Assembly (NCBI GenBank): GCA_903939845.1
Contig: CAJAIJ010000018.1
Span: 62,001-126,000 of the forward strand
Reading direction: 5' to 3'
Source: an uncultured Solirubrobacterales bacterium
Lineage (GTDB): Bacteria; Actinomycetota; Thermoleophilia; Solirubrobacterales; 70-9
Length of the DNA stretch: 64,000 bases
The position numbers and the translations under genes were made by a program. Positions 15,676 through 24,515 of the stretch are shown here, one piece after another; position 1 is the stretch's first letter, and each line of letters begins with the position of its first letter. Below the pieces are notes generated by a model. It had not been told where the DNA came from, searched no databases, and was given only the letters and a program-made list of their open reading frames with translations.

Positions 15676-16359
15676 TCAGCTGCCTGGCGGCGGCAGCACG
15701 GTCGGTCTCGGCGGGTACAGATACTCCCAGATCCCGCCCGTGAACTCGCCCGGATCGCGTGTCCGGACTGCCTTCAACTGGTTGGTGACGCTGTAGCGCG
15801 GCCCGAGCTCGACGAAGCCGTTGCGAACGCGGGTCTGGAATCGGTCGAGCGGACGGACCGGCGGTCCTCCGATCCTCTTGCCGATGAAGTCGTAGACGCC
15901 GCCGTGGCAGGGGCAGATGAAGTTGCCGGCGGCCTGGACGAACCGGACCGGACAGCCGAGGTGAGCACACCGGGTCGAGATGGCCACGTACTTGTCGGGA
16001 CTCTCGCCCTCGATGTCGGCCGAGCCACGCCTCACGTATGCAGTCGTCTTGCCGGCCTCGCCGATTCCGACCGTCTCGGTGAAGACGACGGTCCTGTAGG
16101 TCTCGGCGTCGAAGTCGTCGACCTTTCCTACCGCCTCCCAGCGCTCCTCGCCCTTGGTCAGGACCGGTGCCACGACGAAACCGACCACCGGGAGCAGCAC
16201 GGCCGCTCCGGCAAGCCCGCCAAGGGCAGTGCTTCCGACCACGAAGACCTTCCGACGGGTCATCGATTCGCCCTCGAAGTAGCCGCGCGGAGGCGCCGGG
16301 GGGAGCTTGGTCTTCGAACCGCTGTCGGTCGGTTCCGGCTTGTCGTTCGAATCTGCCAT
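15676..16359 (-). CDS. qcrA: Rieske iron-sulfur subunit of the bc complex
   Basis: A 227-residue protein with one membrane span at about 40-66 preceded by TRRKVFV, resembling a Tat signal. The C-terminal Rieske fold has both cluster loops: C131-A-H133-L-G-C136 and C149-P-C151-H152-G. Cys131/His133 and Cys149/His152 ligate the 2Fe-2S cluster and Cys136/Cys151 form the stabilising disulfide. A single span differs from the three-span QcrA of mycobacteria. It is followed closely by qcrB and qcrC. Confidence 0.95.
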   Translation of the reverse strand: MADSNDKPEPTDSGSKTKLPPAPPRGYFEGESMTRRKVFVVGSTALGGLAGAAVLLPVVGFVVAPVLTKGEERWEAVGKVDDFDAETYRTVVFTETVGIGEAGKTTAYVRRGSADIEGESPDKYVAISTRCAHLGCPVRFVQAAGNFICPCHGGVYDFIGKRIGGPPVRPLDRFQTRVRNGFVELGPRYSVTNQLKAVRTRDPGEFTGGIWEYLYPPRPTVLPPPGS

Positions 16360-16403
16360 TTGGTCAGGTCAGGTCGGAGAGGGGTAGAGGCCCTGCGATG
16401 CGG

Positions 16404-16970
16404 TCATTGTAGTCCCTGCGCCGCCTCTGAGAGGGCTTCCCCTGCACCGCGGCTCTCGACCACCTCTCGGCTCCAGTCCGAGAGTCGCTCGGCGGCGGGA
16501 TCCTCGCCCGCCTCGAGCGCCACTAGGGCCGCGCGGTGGCGGTCGTCGGAACCGACGGCCAGCGCCGCGGTCTGGGCCAGCCAGAGGGACTCGATCCCAA
16601 CCCGATCGCCGGCTTCGGTCCGTTCCGAGACCAGTCGGATCAGGTCCGCCAGGATCGAAACGGACCCGGTATGACCGGCCTGAGCCAGCTCCCGAAGACC
16701 GATCGCATAAAGCAGGTCGCCGACCAGAAGGGCCAGGTCTTCATCTTCGAGAGCAAGGACCCGCGATGAAGCGTGATGGCACAGGAAACCCTCCCTGACC
16801 GCCTCGACCGCCAGCGAGGCGGTGTTCGAACCTCCGAGCGACTCGACCAGTCGGGCCAGCACCGGCGACTCGCCTTCTCCGTCGAGCGGGACCAGCAACG
16901 GTCCCCCGAGGGATACGGCGCGATCCCTGACCTCGTTCAGGACGGTGTCGTTCGCAGCTGGGTGGGTCAT
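16404..16970 (-). CDS. Unknown helical protein, degenerate polyprenyl-synthase-like
   Basis: A 188-residue, all-helical, soluble protein at the head of the qcrA-qcrB-qcrC-menG-prenyl synthase run, 44 bases upstream of qcrA. Residues from about 50 to 115 resemble the trans-prenyl synthase helices: AVEAVREGFLCHH parallels the synthase's [14 protein letters not shown], and LLVGDLLYAIG parallels [10 protein letters not shown]. Both Asp-rich catalytic motifs are missing, so it should not catalyse by itself. A regulatory or small subunit for the downstream synthase is my inference; the family itself I do not recognise. Confidence 0.75.
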   Translation of the reverse strand: MTHPAANDTVLNEVRDRAVSLGGPLLVPLDGEGESPVLARLVESLGGSNTASLAVEAVREGFLCHHASSRVLALEDEDLALLVGDLLYAIGLRELAQAGHTGSVSILADLIRLVSERTEAGDRVGIESLWLAQTAALAVGSDDRHRAALVALEAGEDPAAERLSDWSREVVESRGAGEALSEAAQGLQ

Positions 16971-17087
16971 TCCGTGGTCGCGGAAGGTTCGAACGCAGAG
17001 TGGATCACGGAGCCGATGATATTGGGGACCGCCGTTCGGCCCGGAGCAGGTCCCGACCCCCGGTGGTCATCGCGCTAGGCTCGCGAC

Positions 17088-17867
17088 GTGAAGGTCGTTT
17101 TCATCGGAGATGTCGTCGCAAGCCCCGGCCGGCAGGGCTTCGCGGAGGTGATGCCGGAGCTCAGAGAGAGGTTCGAGCCCGATCTCGTGATCGTCAACGG
17201 CGAGAACTCGGCAGGCGGGGTCGGGATCACGCCGAACACGGCGGCCGAACTCTTCGCGGCCGGGGCCGATGTGATCACCCTCGGCAACCACGCATATCGC
17301 CGGAGCGAGGTCCTCGACTACCTGGACGGGGAGGCTCCCGTGATCCGTCCATCCAACTTCCGGAGATCGAACCCGGGTCGAGGTTCGATCCTGGTCGAGG
17401 CGGCCGGTCGGACGGTCGCCGTGATCAACCTGATCGGTCGGATCGGGCTCGATGCCGCCCGGTCCCCGTTCGACGAAGCCGACCTCCTGATCGATGAACT
17501 CTCGGATCGGGCCGATGCGATCGTGGTCGACTTCCACGCAGAGGTCACGAGCGAGAAGGTCGCGCTCGGCTGGTACCTCGATGGCAGGGTGGCGGCGGTC
17601 CTGGGGACCCACACCCACGTCCCGACGGCCGATGGCCGAGTCCTGCCTGGTGGGACGGCCTTCATCAGCGATGTCGGCATGACCGGCTCACGCAACGGCG
17701 TTCTCGGCGTCGACCGCGAGGTGATCATCGAGCGGATGCGGACAGGCATGCCGGCCAGGTTCACCGACGCGACCGGTGATGTCTGGGTGATGGGGGCCGC
17801 GATCGAGATCGGCGAGAACGGTCTCGCGGTCGGGATCGAACCGTTCCAGGTTCAGGCGTCCGGGTAG
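17088..17867 (+). CDS. ymdB: YmdB-family metallophosphoesterase (TIGR00282)
   Basis: A 259-residue calcineurin-like phosphoesterase from a GTG start. Metal-binding motifs of the family are visible: VVFIGDVVASPGR, VNGENSAGGVGIT, TLGNHAY, VDFHAEVTSEK, GTHTHVPTADGR and SDVGMTG. Relatives hydrolyse 2',3'-cAMP or bis-p-nitrophenyl phosphate and in Bacillus affect biofilm and motility decisions. The usual Trp after GNH is replaced by Tyr. The 3' end overlaps the convergent phosphatase-like gene by 16 bases. Confidence 0.9.
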   Translation: MKVVFIGDVVASPGRQGFAEVMPELRERFEPDLVIVNGENSAGGVGITPNTAAELFAAGADVITLGNHAYRRSEVLDYLDGEAPVIRPSNFRRSNPGRGSILVEAAGRTVAVINLIGRIGLDAARSPFDEADLLIDELSDRADAIVVDFHAEVTSEKVALGWYLDGRVAAVLGTHTHVPTADGRVLPGGTAFISDVGMTGSRNGVLGVDREVIIERMRTGMPARFTDATGDVWVMGAAIEIGENGLAVGIEPFQVQASG

Positions 17868-19405
17868 CCGAGTCCGAAGAACCTCCTGATCTCGGGAACT
17901 ATGTCCGAGAGCGACCATTGGGACCGCTCCTCGGCCGAATCCGGTCCACACCCCACGAAGAGGAGGGGCCCTTCTGAATCCTCTCTCCTGAGCGAGCCAT
18001 GACTGCCTCCCCCGAGGTGAGCCGAGCCTCCCCAGTCCAGACATTCGTAGCCGAGGGCGGCCGAAACCATCAGATCGCCCGAGTGCGGCCCGAGGATCGC
18101 CGAGTAGAGCCGACCGAGGGCGTCCGGGTAGACCGGCGTCTCGATCATGCCGGCGTCGACGCCGGCTTCGAGGGCCTCGAGGTTGCCCCGGATCGACCAT
18201 TCGACCCCCCTTCGATCAGTCACGACTTCGCCCCAGTCCGGGGGAACGGCGTCGGCTGGAGCGAACCGGAGCTCGGCGCCGGCGCGACCGACCGCGACCG
18301 CGGTCACCCGATCGTCTTCGTGACCCGGCCCCTGTCTGACGACGGGTTGGCCCTCGGGGTCCTCTGGCCAGATGACCAGCTCGACACCCTCGATACCGAG
18401 TGTGTGCTCGCGAACGTGGCGATGACGGAGCGGGTCGTCCTGTCGGTCGAGGATGTAGATGTTGGCGGCTCTCGAAGTCGGGCTGACGGCGAGCTGGGCC
18501 GTCTCGGGCCGGTCCTCCGAAGCCTGCAGGACCTCCCACTCCTCGCCCATTCCACCGATCAGATCCAGAGGCTGCTGGACGTCGGAGTGGGCGTGATCGG
18601 CCACGACGATCAACGCGTGGTCACGAAGGAAACCGTCGAGTCCGCCGCCCGCCCTGACTACTTCTCCCAGGCAGAGATCGGCCTTCTCGATCGAGTCGAC
18701 CGAAGCGGCCGGTCCGAACCGGTGCGAGTAGTTGTCGTTGTCAGGAAAAGAGAGCAGCATGAAGTCGAACCGATCGCGGGAGACAAGCTCTGCCGCGCAG
18801 CAGGACGAGTAGGAGTCACGACGACCCGGCACCGAGCTCGGGCGGCACGGCACCGGCATCGAGGAGTAGAGGTCACCGTAGAAGAGCTCTTTCGGTCCCC
18901 AGGTTCCGTACTGGAACTTGAGGATTCCGGACTCCACCGCTCTGGCGGTCAGGCCCTGTAACGAGACGTCGTGCCGGTGGCGTCCCCGATAGATCAGAAA
19001 AGGTGTCGAAGCCGTCCTGACCCCGGCATCGTCGAGCATCTCGAACGCCGTCTCGATCCCGGGGTTCAGGTGGGCGAGGTTCATGTTGTAGACGAGGTCA
19101 TAGAGCGAACGGAAGACCCCGAACGCCCTCGACGCATCGAGCGAGGAGCCGTATTCGACGTAACGCTTCTCGACCCGGTGGTACCAGTTCATGCCGCTGA
19201 TCCAATGGCGATCGGCGCCTCCGCCGGTAACCATCTCGGCCGAGGCGACCGGGGTGACCGACGGGAACGAGGACACGCAGTCGCCGATCAGCACACCTCG
19301 CTCGACCAGTCGGCCCAGGGTCGGTGCCCGGCCATCGGCGATCGCCCTTTCGAGCATGTCCGTCCGAAGCGAATCGATGTAGACGAGGACGAGCTTCTCA
19401 GGCAT
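17852..19405 (-). CDS. Alkaline-phosphatase-fold phosphodiesterase/phosphatase (type I phosphodiesterase-like)
   Basis: A 517-residue protein of the alkaline phosphatase superfamily. VLVYIDSLRTDML supplies the first metal Asp, FPSVTPVASAEMVTG the nucleophile region (Ser/Thr in SVTP), SFPDNDNYSHRFG the metal D/H pair, VVADHAHSD the DH metal motif, and GSHGSLRRED the last His. No signal peptide is visible, so it should be cytoplasmic. Family members cleave phosphodiesters, pyrophosphates or phosphonates; the substrate here is unknown. It begins one base from the stop of the small membrane protein upstream. Confidence 0.85.
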   Translation of the reverse strand: MPEKLVLVYIDSLRTDMLERAIADGRAPTLGRLVERGVLIGDCVSSFPSVTPVASAEMVTGGGADRHWISGMNWYHRVEKRYVEYGSSLDASRAFGVFRSLYDLVYNMNLAHLNPGIETAFEMLDDAGVRTASTPFLIYRGRHRHDVSLQGLTARAVESGILKFQYGTWGPKELFYGDLYSSMPVPCRPSSVPGRRDSYSSCCAAELVSRDRFDFMLLSFPDNDNYSHRFGPAASVDSIEKADLCLGEVVRAGGGLDGFLRDHALIVVADHAHSDVQQPLDLIGGMGEEWEVLQASEDRPETAQLAVSPTSRAANIYILDRQDDPLRHRHVREHTLGIEGVELVIWPEDPEGQPVVRQGPGHEDDRVTAVAVGRAGAELRFAPADAVPPDWGEVVTDRRGVEWSIRGNLEALEAGVDAGMIETPVYPDALGRLYSAILGPHSGDLMVSAALGYECLDWGGSAHLGGGSHGSLRREDSEGPLLFVGCGPDSAEERSQWSLSDIVPEIRRFFGLGYPDA

Positions 19406-19885
19406 CTACCGCAGCACACGCAGTCCGGCGTGCTTTCGATCGCCCTTGCGGGACCGGGCGATCGCCAACCAGATCAGGCCGATTGCGAAGAGCAGGGCGA
19501 GCGGCTCGAAGAGGAGCGTGAGGAGCGCCACCAGAATCGCTGCGACGACGATCAGCGCGCCGAGTGCGCCTCCCCCGGCGGCGGCCCTGCGCCTGGAGGC
19601 ACCGAGTTTCACGTCCGAGACGATCGCGCACGCCAGACCTGCGAACCCTGCCCCGAAGAGTGCCCCCACCAGTAGCGAACCGTCGAAGATCGAAGCCGCG
19701 AAATAGCCGATGACCAGCCCGATAATGGCCGCGAGGACGGTCATCCGGCCGCGAGCAGAGCCCTTCAGGCCGCTGGTTCCGGCGACCATCCCGATGGCTA
19801 TACCCATTCCGGTGCCGAGGCAGATTGTGCTGAACAGACCGATGCAGGCAGAATAGAGGGATGGAGGGGGAACCCGACATTCCAT
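19406..19885 (-). CDS. Small polytopic membrane protein, unknown
   Basis: Up to 159 residues with four predicted membrane helices, a Gly/Ala-rich Arg cluster loop (SRRRAAAGGG) between helices and a basic C-terminus. The first ATG (19885) lies 25 bases inside the divergent aminotransferase start; the ATG at 19807 is a safer start but would cut the first helix. The gene abuts the phosphatase-fold gene with no gap, so the two are probably one transcript. No known family recognised. Confidence 0.6.
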   Translation of the reverse strand: MECRVPPPSLYSACIGLFSTICLGTGMGIAIGMVAGTSGLKGSARGRMTVLAAIIGLVIGYFAASIFDGSLLVGALFGAGFAGLACAIVSDVKLGASRRRAAAGGGALGALIVVAAILVALLTLLFEPLALLFAIGLIWLAIARSRKGDRKHAGLRVLR

Positions 19886-21210
19886 CCCCCAGGCGGCCTC
19901 GGACCGGCACGCGGGACCTCGAGCGCTACGCGGCGCTCTACTCGTCGAGAACCAGAGTGATGCGATCCTCGGCGATGCGGGACATCATGGCGATCACGGC
20001 CCGATCCGAAGTGATCTCCCTGGCCGGTGGACTCCCCGATACTTCGGCCTTCCCGCGGGAGGCCTTCGACGAAGTGATGGGCGACACCTCACGCGAGAGC
20101 CTCGCCGCCGCCCTCCAGTACGGACCGACCGAGGGGACGGATGCGATGCGGCAGGCGATCGCACGCCTGATGGCCGAGGAGGGAATGGCTGTCGAGGCCG
20201 AGGACGTGACCGTGACCACCGGTGGACAGCAGGCGATAGACCTCATCACCAAGGCGCTCGTCGACCCGGGCGACGTCCTGATCTGCGATGCACCGACCTA
20301 CCCCGGAGCGATCCCGACCTTCTGCACGTACGAGGCCGACGTGATCCAGATCGAGTGCGACTCGGAGGGCATGAAGACGGATCTGCTCGAACGGACGCTG
20401 ACCGAACTCGAAGCGGGAGGCAGGCGGCCGAAGTTCATCTACTCGGTCCCGACCTTTCAGAACCCGGGGGGCGTGACCCTTTCGCTCGAGCGGCGGCGTC
20501 ACCTCGTCGAGCTTGCCAGGAAGCACGAGATCCTCGTGGTCGAAGACAACCCCTACGGGATGTTGCGTTACGAGGGCGAGCCCCTTCCCTCCCTCTACTC
20601 GCTCGACGGCGGCGGGTTCGTGATCTACATCGGGACCTTCTCGAAGATCCTCTCGGCGGGCCTCAGGCTGGGCTGGATGGTCTCCCCCACGCCGATCCGG
20701 GAGAAGGTGGTGCTCGGCAAGCAGGCCTCCGACCTTTGCACCTCGACCCTGACTCAGGAGTTTGCGGTCAGGTTCCTCGAATCGGGCAGGCTCCCCGGAT
20801 ATGTCGAAGACCTGGTCTCGATCTACAGGTCGAGACGGGATGCGATGCTCGGCGCGATGGCCGAGTACTTCCCTCATGGTTCGAGCTGGAACCGACCCGA
20901 AGGCGGGCTGTTCGTCTGGGCGCGCCTGCCTGAATACATCAACACCGAAGACCTCCTCGCCAAGGCGCTTCTCAAGGGCGTGGCCTTCGTCCCGGGAACC
21001 GGAGCATTCGTCGATGGCCGGGGTGCCGACTCGATGCGACTCAACTTCAGCGGGGTGAGCGAAGAGAAGATCATCGAGGGGATCCGCCGGATCGGAACCG
21101 TCGCGAGGGAACAGCTGGACCTCTACGAGACCATGACCTCGACCGCAGAGATCGCCCTCCCGCCCTCCGGCCAGCCGGGCGATAGAACCGGCAGGAAGGA
21201 GGAGTCGTGA
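19861..21210 (+). CDS. PLP-dependent aminotransferase, LysN/2-aminoadipate type
   Basis: A 449-residue fold-type I aminotransferase. ISLAGGLPDTSAFP marks the N-terminal domain, YGPTEGTDAMRQAIA the cofactor region, DAPTYPGAI, SVPTFQNPGG, EDNPYGML and the catalytic K262 in GTFSKILSAGLRLGW. It fits the LysN/aromatic/alpha-aminoadipate group better than AspC. It ends in a GTGA overlap with ddl, so it is translationally coupled to D-Ala-D-Ala ligase. A link to an amino-acid precursor of the cell wall is possible, but the substrate is not deducible. Confidence 0.9.
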   Translation: MEGEPDIPSPRRPRTGTRDLERYAALYSSRTRVMRSSAMRDIMAITARSEVISLAGGLPDTSAFPREAFDEVMGDTSRESLAAALQYGPTEGTDAMRQAIARLMAEEGMAVEAEDVTVTTGGQQAIDLITKALVDPGDVLICDAPTYPGAIPTFCTYEADVIQIECDSEGMKTDLLERTLTELEAGGRRPKFIYSVPTFQNPGGVTLSLERRRHLVELARKHEILVVEDNPYGMLRYEGEPLPSLYSLDGGGFVIYIGTFSKILSAGLRLGWMVSPTPIREKVVLGKQASDLCTSTLTQEFAVRFLESGRLPGYVEDLVSIYRSRRDAMLGAMAEYFPHGSSWNRPEGGLFVWARLPEYINTEDLLAKALLKGVAFVPGTGAFVDGRGADSMRLNFSGVSEEKIIEGIRRIGTVAREQLDLYETMTSTAEIALPPSGQPGDRTGRKEES

Positions 21211-22148
21211 AAGTGGCGCTGCTGACCGGCGGTCGGTCGCTCGAGCGGGGTGTTTCGCTCAGATCGGGAATGCGGGTCGCAGACTCCCTCTCGGGGCTGG
21301 GCCACGAGGTCGTGCAGCTCGACCTCGGACCGAATCTCGTTTCACTGCTCGGCGAAGCCCGACCGGACGTCGCCTTCATCGCCCTCCACGGGACCGAAGG
21401 GGAAGACGGCACCATCCAGGCCTTGCTCGAACTCCTGGACATCCCTTACACCGGACCCGGAGTGGCCGCCTGTCGGCTGAGCGCCGACAAGGACCTCACG
21501 AAGCATGTGCTCAGGCGCGCCGGAGTGCGGACTCCCGACTGGATCACCTACTCGGAGGCCGAGATCCGGGACTTCGGTGCCGCAGCGACCTTCGCGATCG
21601 CAACAGAGATGCTCGGCCTGCCTGTAGCGGTGAAGCCGACGGCACAGGGCTCCTCGCTCGGTGTCCGCGTAGTGACCGGGATCGAAGAGATGCCCGATGC
21701 CCTGATGACGGCCTTCAGCTACGGATCTTCTGCCCTGGTAGAGACCTGGGTCAGCGGCCGGGAGCTCGCAGTCTCGATCCTCGACGGCGAAGTGCTGCCG
21801 ATCGTCGAGGCGGTCCCGACCGAGAGTGCGACCTACGACTTCGAGGCCCGCTACGAGGTGGGCGGGGCAACGTTCACCTGTCCGGCCAGACTCTCACCGG
21901 AAGACGAAGCGGCCGCCCGGGCCACGGCGCTTGCGGCCTATGAGGCCCTTGGATGCTCGGAGTTCTCACGCGTGGATCTGATCCTCGGCAAGGAAGGCCC
22001 GTCGGTCCTCGAGGTCAATGCGATACCGGGGCTGACCGAAACCTCGCTCCTGCCTCAGGCCGCCGAGGCCGCCGGAGTCGGGTTCGACGACCTGATCGAG
22101 CGCCTGCTCGAAATGGCCGTGGCCGACAAGGGCCCGCGGAATTCCTAG
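21207..22148 (+). CDS. ddl: D-alanine-D-alanine ligase (first of two)
   Basis: A 313-residue ATP-grasp ligase. TGGRSLERGVSLRSG at the N-terminus is a Ddl variant of the usual GGxSxEHEVS. ALHGTEGEDGTIQALLE and PYTGPGV follow, then AVKPTAQGSSLGV, the omega-loop YDFEARYE with the Tyr typical of D-Ala-specific enzymes, SRVDLIL and EVNAIPGLTETS. The GTG start overlaps the aminotransferase stop (GTGA). A second, more canonical Ddl is at 47692-48678, so this one may serve another condition or another dipeptide. Confidence 0.9.
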   Translation: MKVALLTGGRSLERGVSLRSGMRVADSLSGLGHEVVQLDLGPNLVSLLGEARPDVAFIALHGTEGEDGTIQALLELLDIPYTGPGVAACRLSADKDLTKHVLRRAGVRTPDWITYSEAEIRDFGAAATFAIATEMLGLPVAVKPTAQGSSLGVRVVTGIEEMPDALMTAFSYGSSALVETWVSGRELAVSILDGEVLPIVEAVPTESATYDFEARYEVGGATFTCPARLSPEDEAAARATALAAYEALGCSEFSRVDLILGKEGPSVLEVNAIPGLTETSLLPQAAEAAGVGFDDLIERLLEMAVADKGPRNS

Positions 22149-22633
22149 GAGTCCTGGAGGAAGTCTTCGGGCGAGATGTCGTCGAGGAAGTCCTTGAATT
22201 TCTCGACGACCTCGTCATTGTCCTCTTCGCCCTGCTCGAACTCGATCGATGACTCGTCGATCACCTCGTCGGCGACGAAGATCGGGGCCGACATCCGAAC
22301 CGCCAGAGCAAGGGCGTCCGAAGGCCGGGAGTCGATCTCGATTTCGCTTCCGGCGATCGAGAGGGTGATGCTTGCGTAGAACGTGTTGTCCCGGAGCTCG
22401 GTGATCGAGATCCGTTCGCAGGTCGTATCGGCCTGATCGAGCATGTCGACAATCAGGTCGTGGGTCATCGGACGGGGAGTATCGGCACCCTGGAGCTTCA
22501 TCAGGATCGCGGCCGCCTCGGGATGTCCGATCCAGATCGGCAGGAACCGGTTGTCGTCGACCGTCTTCAGCAGGACTATCGGCTGCTTGCCGACCATGTC
22601 GAAGCTGACGCCGTATATCTGGACCTCACGCAT
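22145..22633 (-). CDS. Bifunctional nuclease family protein (DUF151)
   Basis: A 162-residue protein with the DUF151/BFN core: VKLQGV-like VQIYGVSFD, PIVLLKTVDDNRFLPIWIGHPEA, PMTHDLIVDML, RISITELRDNTFYASI and SRPSDALALAVRMSAPIFV. Family members have been described as bifunctional DNase/RNase in plants, and are widespread in actinobacteria and Thermotoga. The acidic C-terminus overlaps the convergent ddl stop by 4 bases. Confidence 0.9.
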   Translation of the reverse strand: MREVQIYGVSFDMVGKQPIVLLKTVDDNRFLPIWIGHPEAAAILMKLQGADTPRPMTHDLIVDMLDQADTTCERISITELRDNTFYASITLSIAGSEIEIDSRPSDALALAVRMSAPIFVADEVIDESSIEFEQGEEDNDEVVEKFKDFLDDISPEDFLQDS

Positions 22634-22683
22634 CGGCCGGAGTATATGACCGGCTCGAAGGCGGTCCGGGGCAGGTGAGCGAG

Positions 22684-22757
<74 letters not shown>

Positions 22758-22822
22758 GCAGGTCCCGCCTGATCGATCAACGGAACTCGTTGCGCGTCGC
22801 TGACGCGAAGCACGGCGCGATT

Positions 22823-23683
22823 CTACTGTTGTCGGGCGAGCTTGTCGGCCAGGCGACCGGCCTCGTCGATGTCTTCCACCGTGATCTCGACCTTGAGGCC
22901 CCCTCGCCCGGGCCTGATCCTGACCGGGTGTCCGAGGTCGGTCTCGAGCCGACCGGTCAACTTCTCGATCGCCTCGGCCTCCTCGGCGTCGAGGCCGTTT
23001 CCCTTGCCGCCACCCTTCCGTTCACCGGTCGCGATCGCTCGAGCCTCCTGTTCGATTCGCCGAACCGTCCAGTCGCCCGACTCCGCCCGTCTCCCCAGTT
23101 CGCGTCGGCCGTCGTGATCGGGCACCTGGAGGATCGCCCGTCCGTGGCCCTCGCTGAGCCGGCCGTCCTCCAGCATCTCGAGCACGTCGTCCGGAAGGTC
23201 GAGCAAACGAATCAGGTTCGATACCTGGGAGCGGGACCTGCCCACCCTTCTTCCCAGCTCCTCCTTGCTGAGGCCCAGATCTTCGACCAGTGCGGCACAG
23301 GCCCGGGCTTCTTCGACCGGATTGAGGTCTTCCCTGACCATGTTCTCGATCAGCGCCACCTCCATTCGCTCGGCCTCGTCGGAGTCCCGGACCACGGCCG
23401 GCACGCGGTCGAGTCCGGCCATCTGGGCCGCCCGCAGGCGGCGCTCACCGGCGATGAGTTCGTAACTTCCGTCACTAAGTTTTCGGACGATGAGAGGCTG
23501 GACCACGCCGCTTGCTGCGATCGATTGCGAGAGGGCTTCGAGGGCTTCGGGAGAGAACCTGGTTCGTGGCTGGTTCGGATTCGGCACCACGGTCTCGACC
23601 GGGAGGTCGACCACCTCGGCCGATGCCTCGCTCTGAGGGAGGATCGCGCTCAGGCCACGGCCCATTCCGCGCTTCTCAGCCAC
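22823..23683 (-). CDS. parB: Chromosome partitioning protein ParB (Spo0J)
   Basis: A 287-residue ParB/Noc-family CTP-dependent clamp. GMGRGLSAILP at the N-terminus, PNPNQPRTRF, the GERRLRAAQMAGL box, a helix-turn-helix with GRSRSQVSNLIRLLDLP and a C-terminal dimerisation domain are all present. The GTG at 23683 is the start because MAEKRGMGRGL is the usual N-terminus and it overlaps parA by 8 bases. It binds parS; a canonical site lies at 26922-26935. Confidence 0.96.
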   Translation of the reverse strand: MAEKRGMGRGLSAILPQSEASAEVVDLPVETVVPNPNQPRTRFSPEALEALSQSIAASGVVQPLIVRKLSDGSYELIAGERRLRAAQMAGLDRVPAVVRDSDEAERMEVALIENMVREDLNPVEEARACAALVEDLGLSKEELGRRVGRSRSQVSNLIRLLDLPDDVLEMLEDGRLSEGHGRAILQVPDHDGRRELGRRAESGDWTVRRIEQEARAIATGERKGGGKGNGLDAEEAEAIEKLTGRLETDLGHPVRIRPGRGGLKVEITVEDIDEAGRLADKLARQQ

Positions 23684-24434
23684 GGAGGTCGACCTCCTCA
23701 GCCAAGGCCAGATAAGCCTGAGCGCCTCTGGAGCCAGGGGCGTATTCGGTGACCGGAATCCCGTAGCTGGGTGCCTCGGCAATCCTGACCGTGCGCGGAA
23801 TGACCGTCCTGAAGACGATCTCGGAAAAATGCTCTCTCAGTTCGCGTTCGACGTCCTGGGCCAATCGGGTCCTCTCGTCATGCATTGTGACGACGACACC
23901 GGCCAGTTCGAGCGACGGATTCATCTCCCTTCGAACCGTCGAGAGTGTGTCGAGGAACTCGACGAGCCCCTCCAGTGCAAGATATTCGGCCTGAACCGGG
24001 ACGATCACACGGTCGGCAGCCACCAAAGCATTGACTGTGACCGGACCGAGGGCCGGAGGGCAATCGATCAGGATCGTGTCGTATTGCTTCGCCGCATCTC
24101 CCATCTGGCGACTCAGCTGGTAGCTCGGCTCCGGGAGGCCCGGGAGCTCGACCGCGGCACCGGCAAGGTCTCGGCTGGCCGGCACGACGTCGACCGCTCC
24201 GGGCGATCCACCGGCCCGGGCCGCGGCCTCGCCCACCGTCACCTCTCCTGCCAGGACTTCGTAGCTCGAGGGCCTCAACTCTTTCGAGAGTCCCAGTGCA
24301 ACCGTCGCATTTGCCTGCTGGTCGAGATCGATCACGAGGACAGAGCGGCCCTTCGCGGCGAAGGCCGCTGCCAGATTGACGGTCGTGCTGGTCTTCCCGA
24401 CCCCTCCCTTCTGATTCGCCACCGCGTAGATCAT
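23676..24434 (-). CDS. parA: Chromosome partitioning ATPase ParA (Soj)
   Basis: A 252-residue deviant Walker ATPase with NQKGGVGKTSTTVNLA, VLVIDLDQQANAT, the LIDCPPALG Walker B and VPVQAEYLALEGL. The ATG at 24434 (MIYAVANQK) fits the family better than one four codons upstream. With ParB and parS it moves newly replicated origins. The 81 bases upstream to rsmG hold no evident gene. Confidence 0.96.
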   Translation of the reverse strand: MIYAVANQKGGVGKTSTTVNLAAAFAAKGRSVLVIDLDQQANATVALGLSKELRPSSYEVLAGEVTVGEAAARAGGSPGAVDVVPASRDLAGAAVELPGLPEPSYQLSRQMGDAAKQYDTILIDCPPALGPVTVNALVAADRVIVPVQAEYLALEGLVEFLDTLSTVRREMNPSLELAGVVVTMHDERTRLAQDVERELREHFSEIVFRTVIPRTVRIAEAPSYGIPVTEYAPGSRGAQAYLALAEEVDLRG

Positions 24435-24515
24435 CGGGCCGACCACCCGTCTGAGGGGCTCGGTCTGACCATCGATTCGAGCTTGTGGTTGGGAAGTCTC
24501 ATCGCCTTGGCCAGT

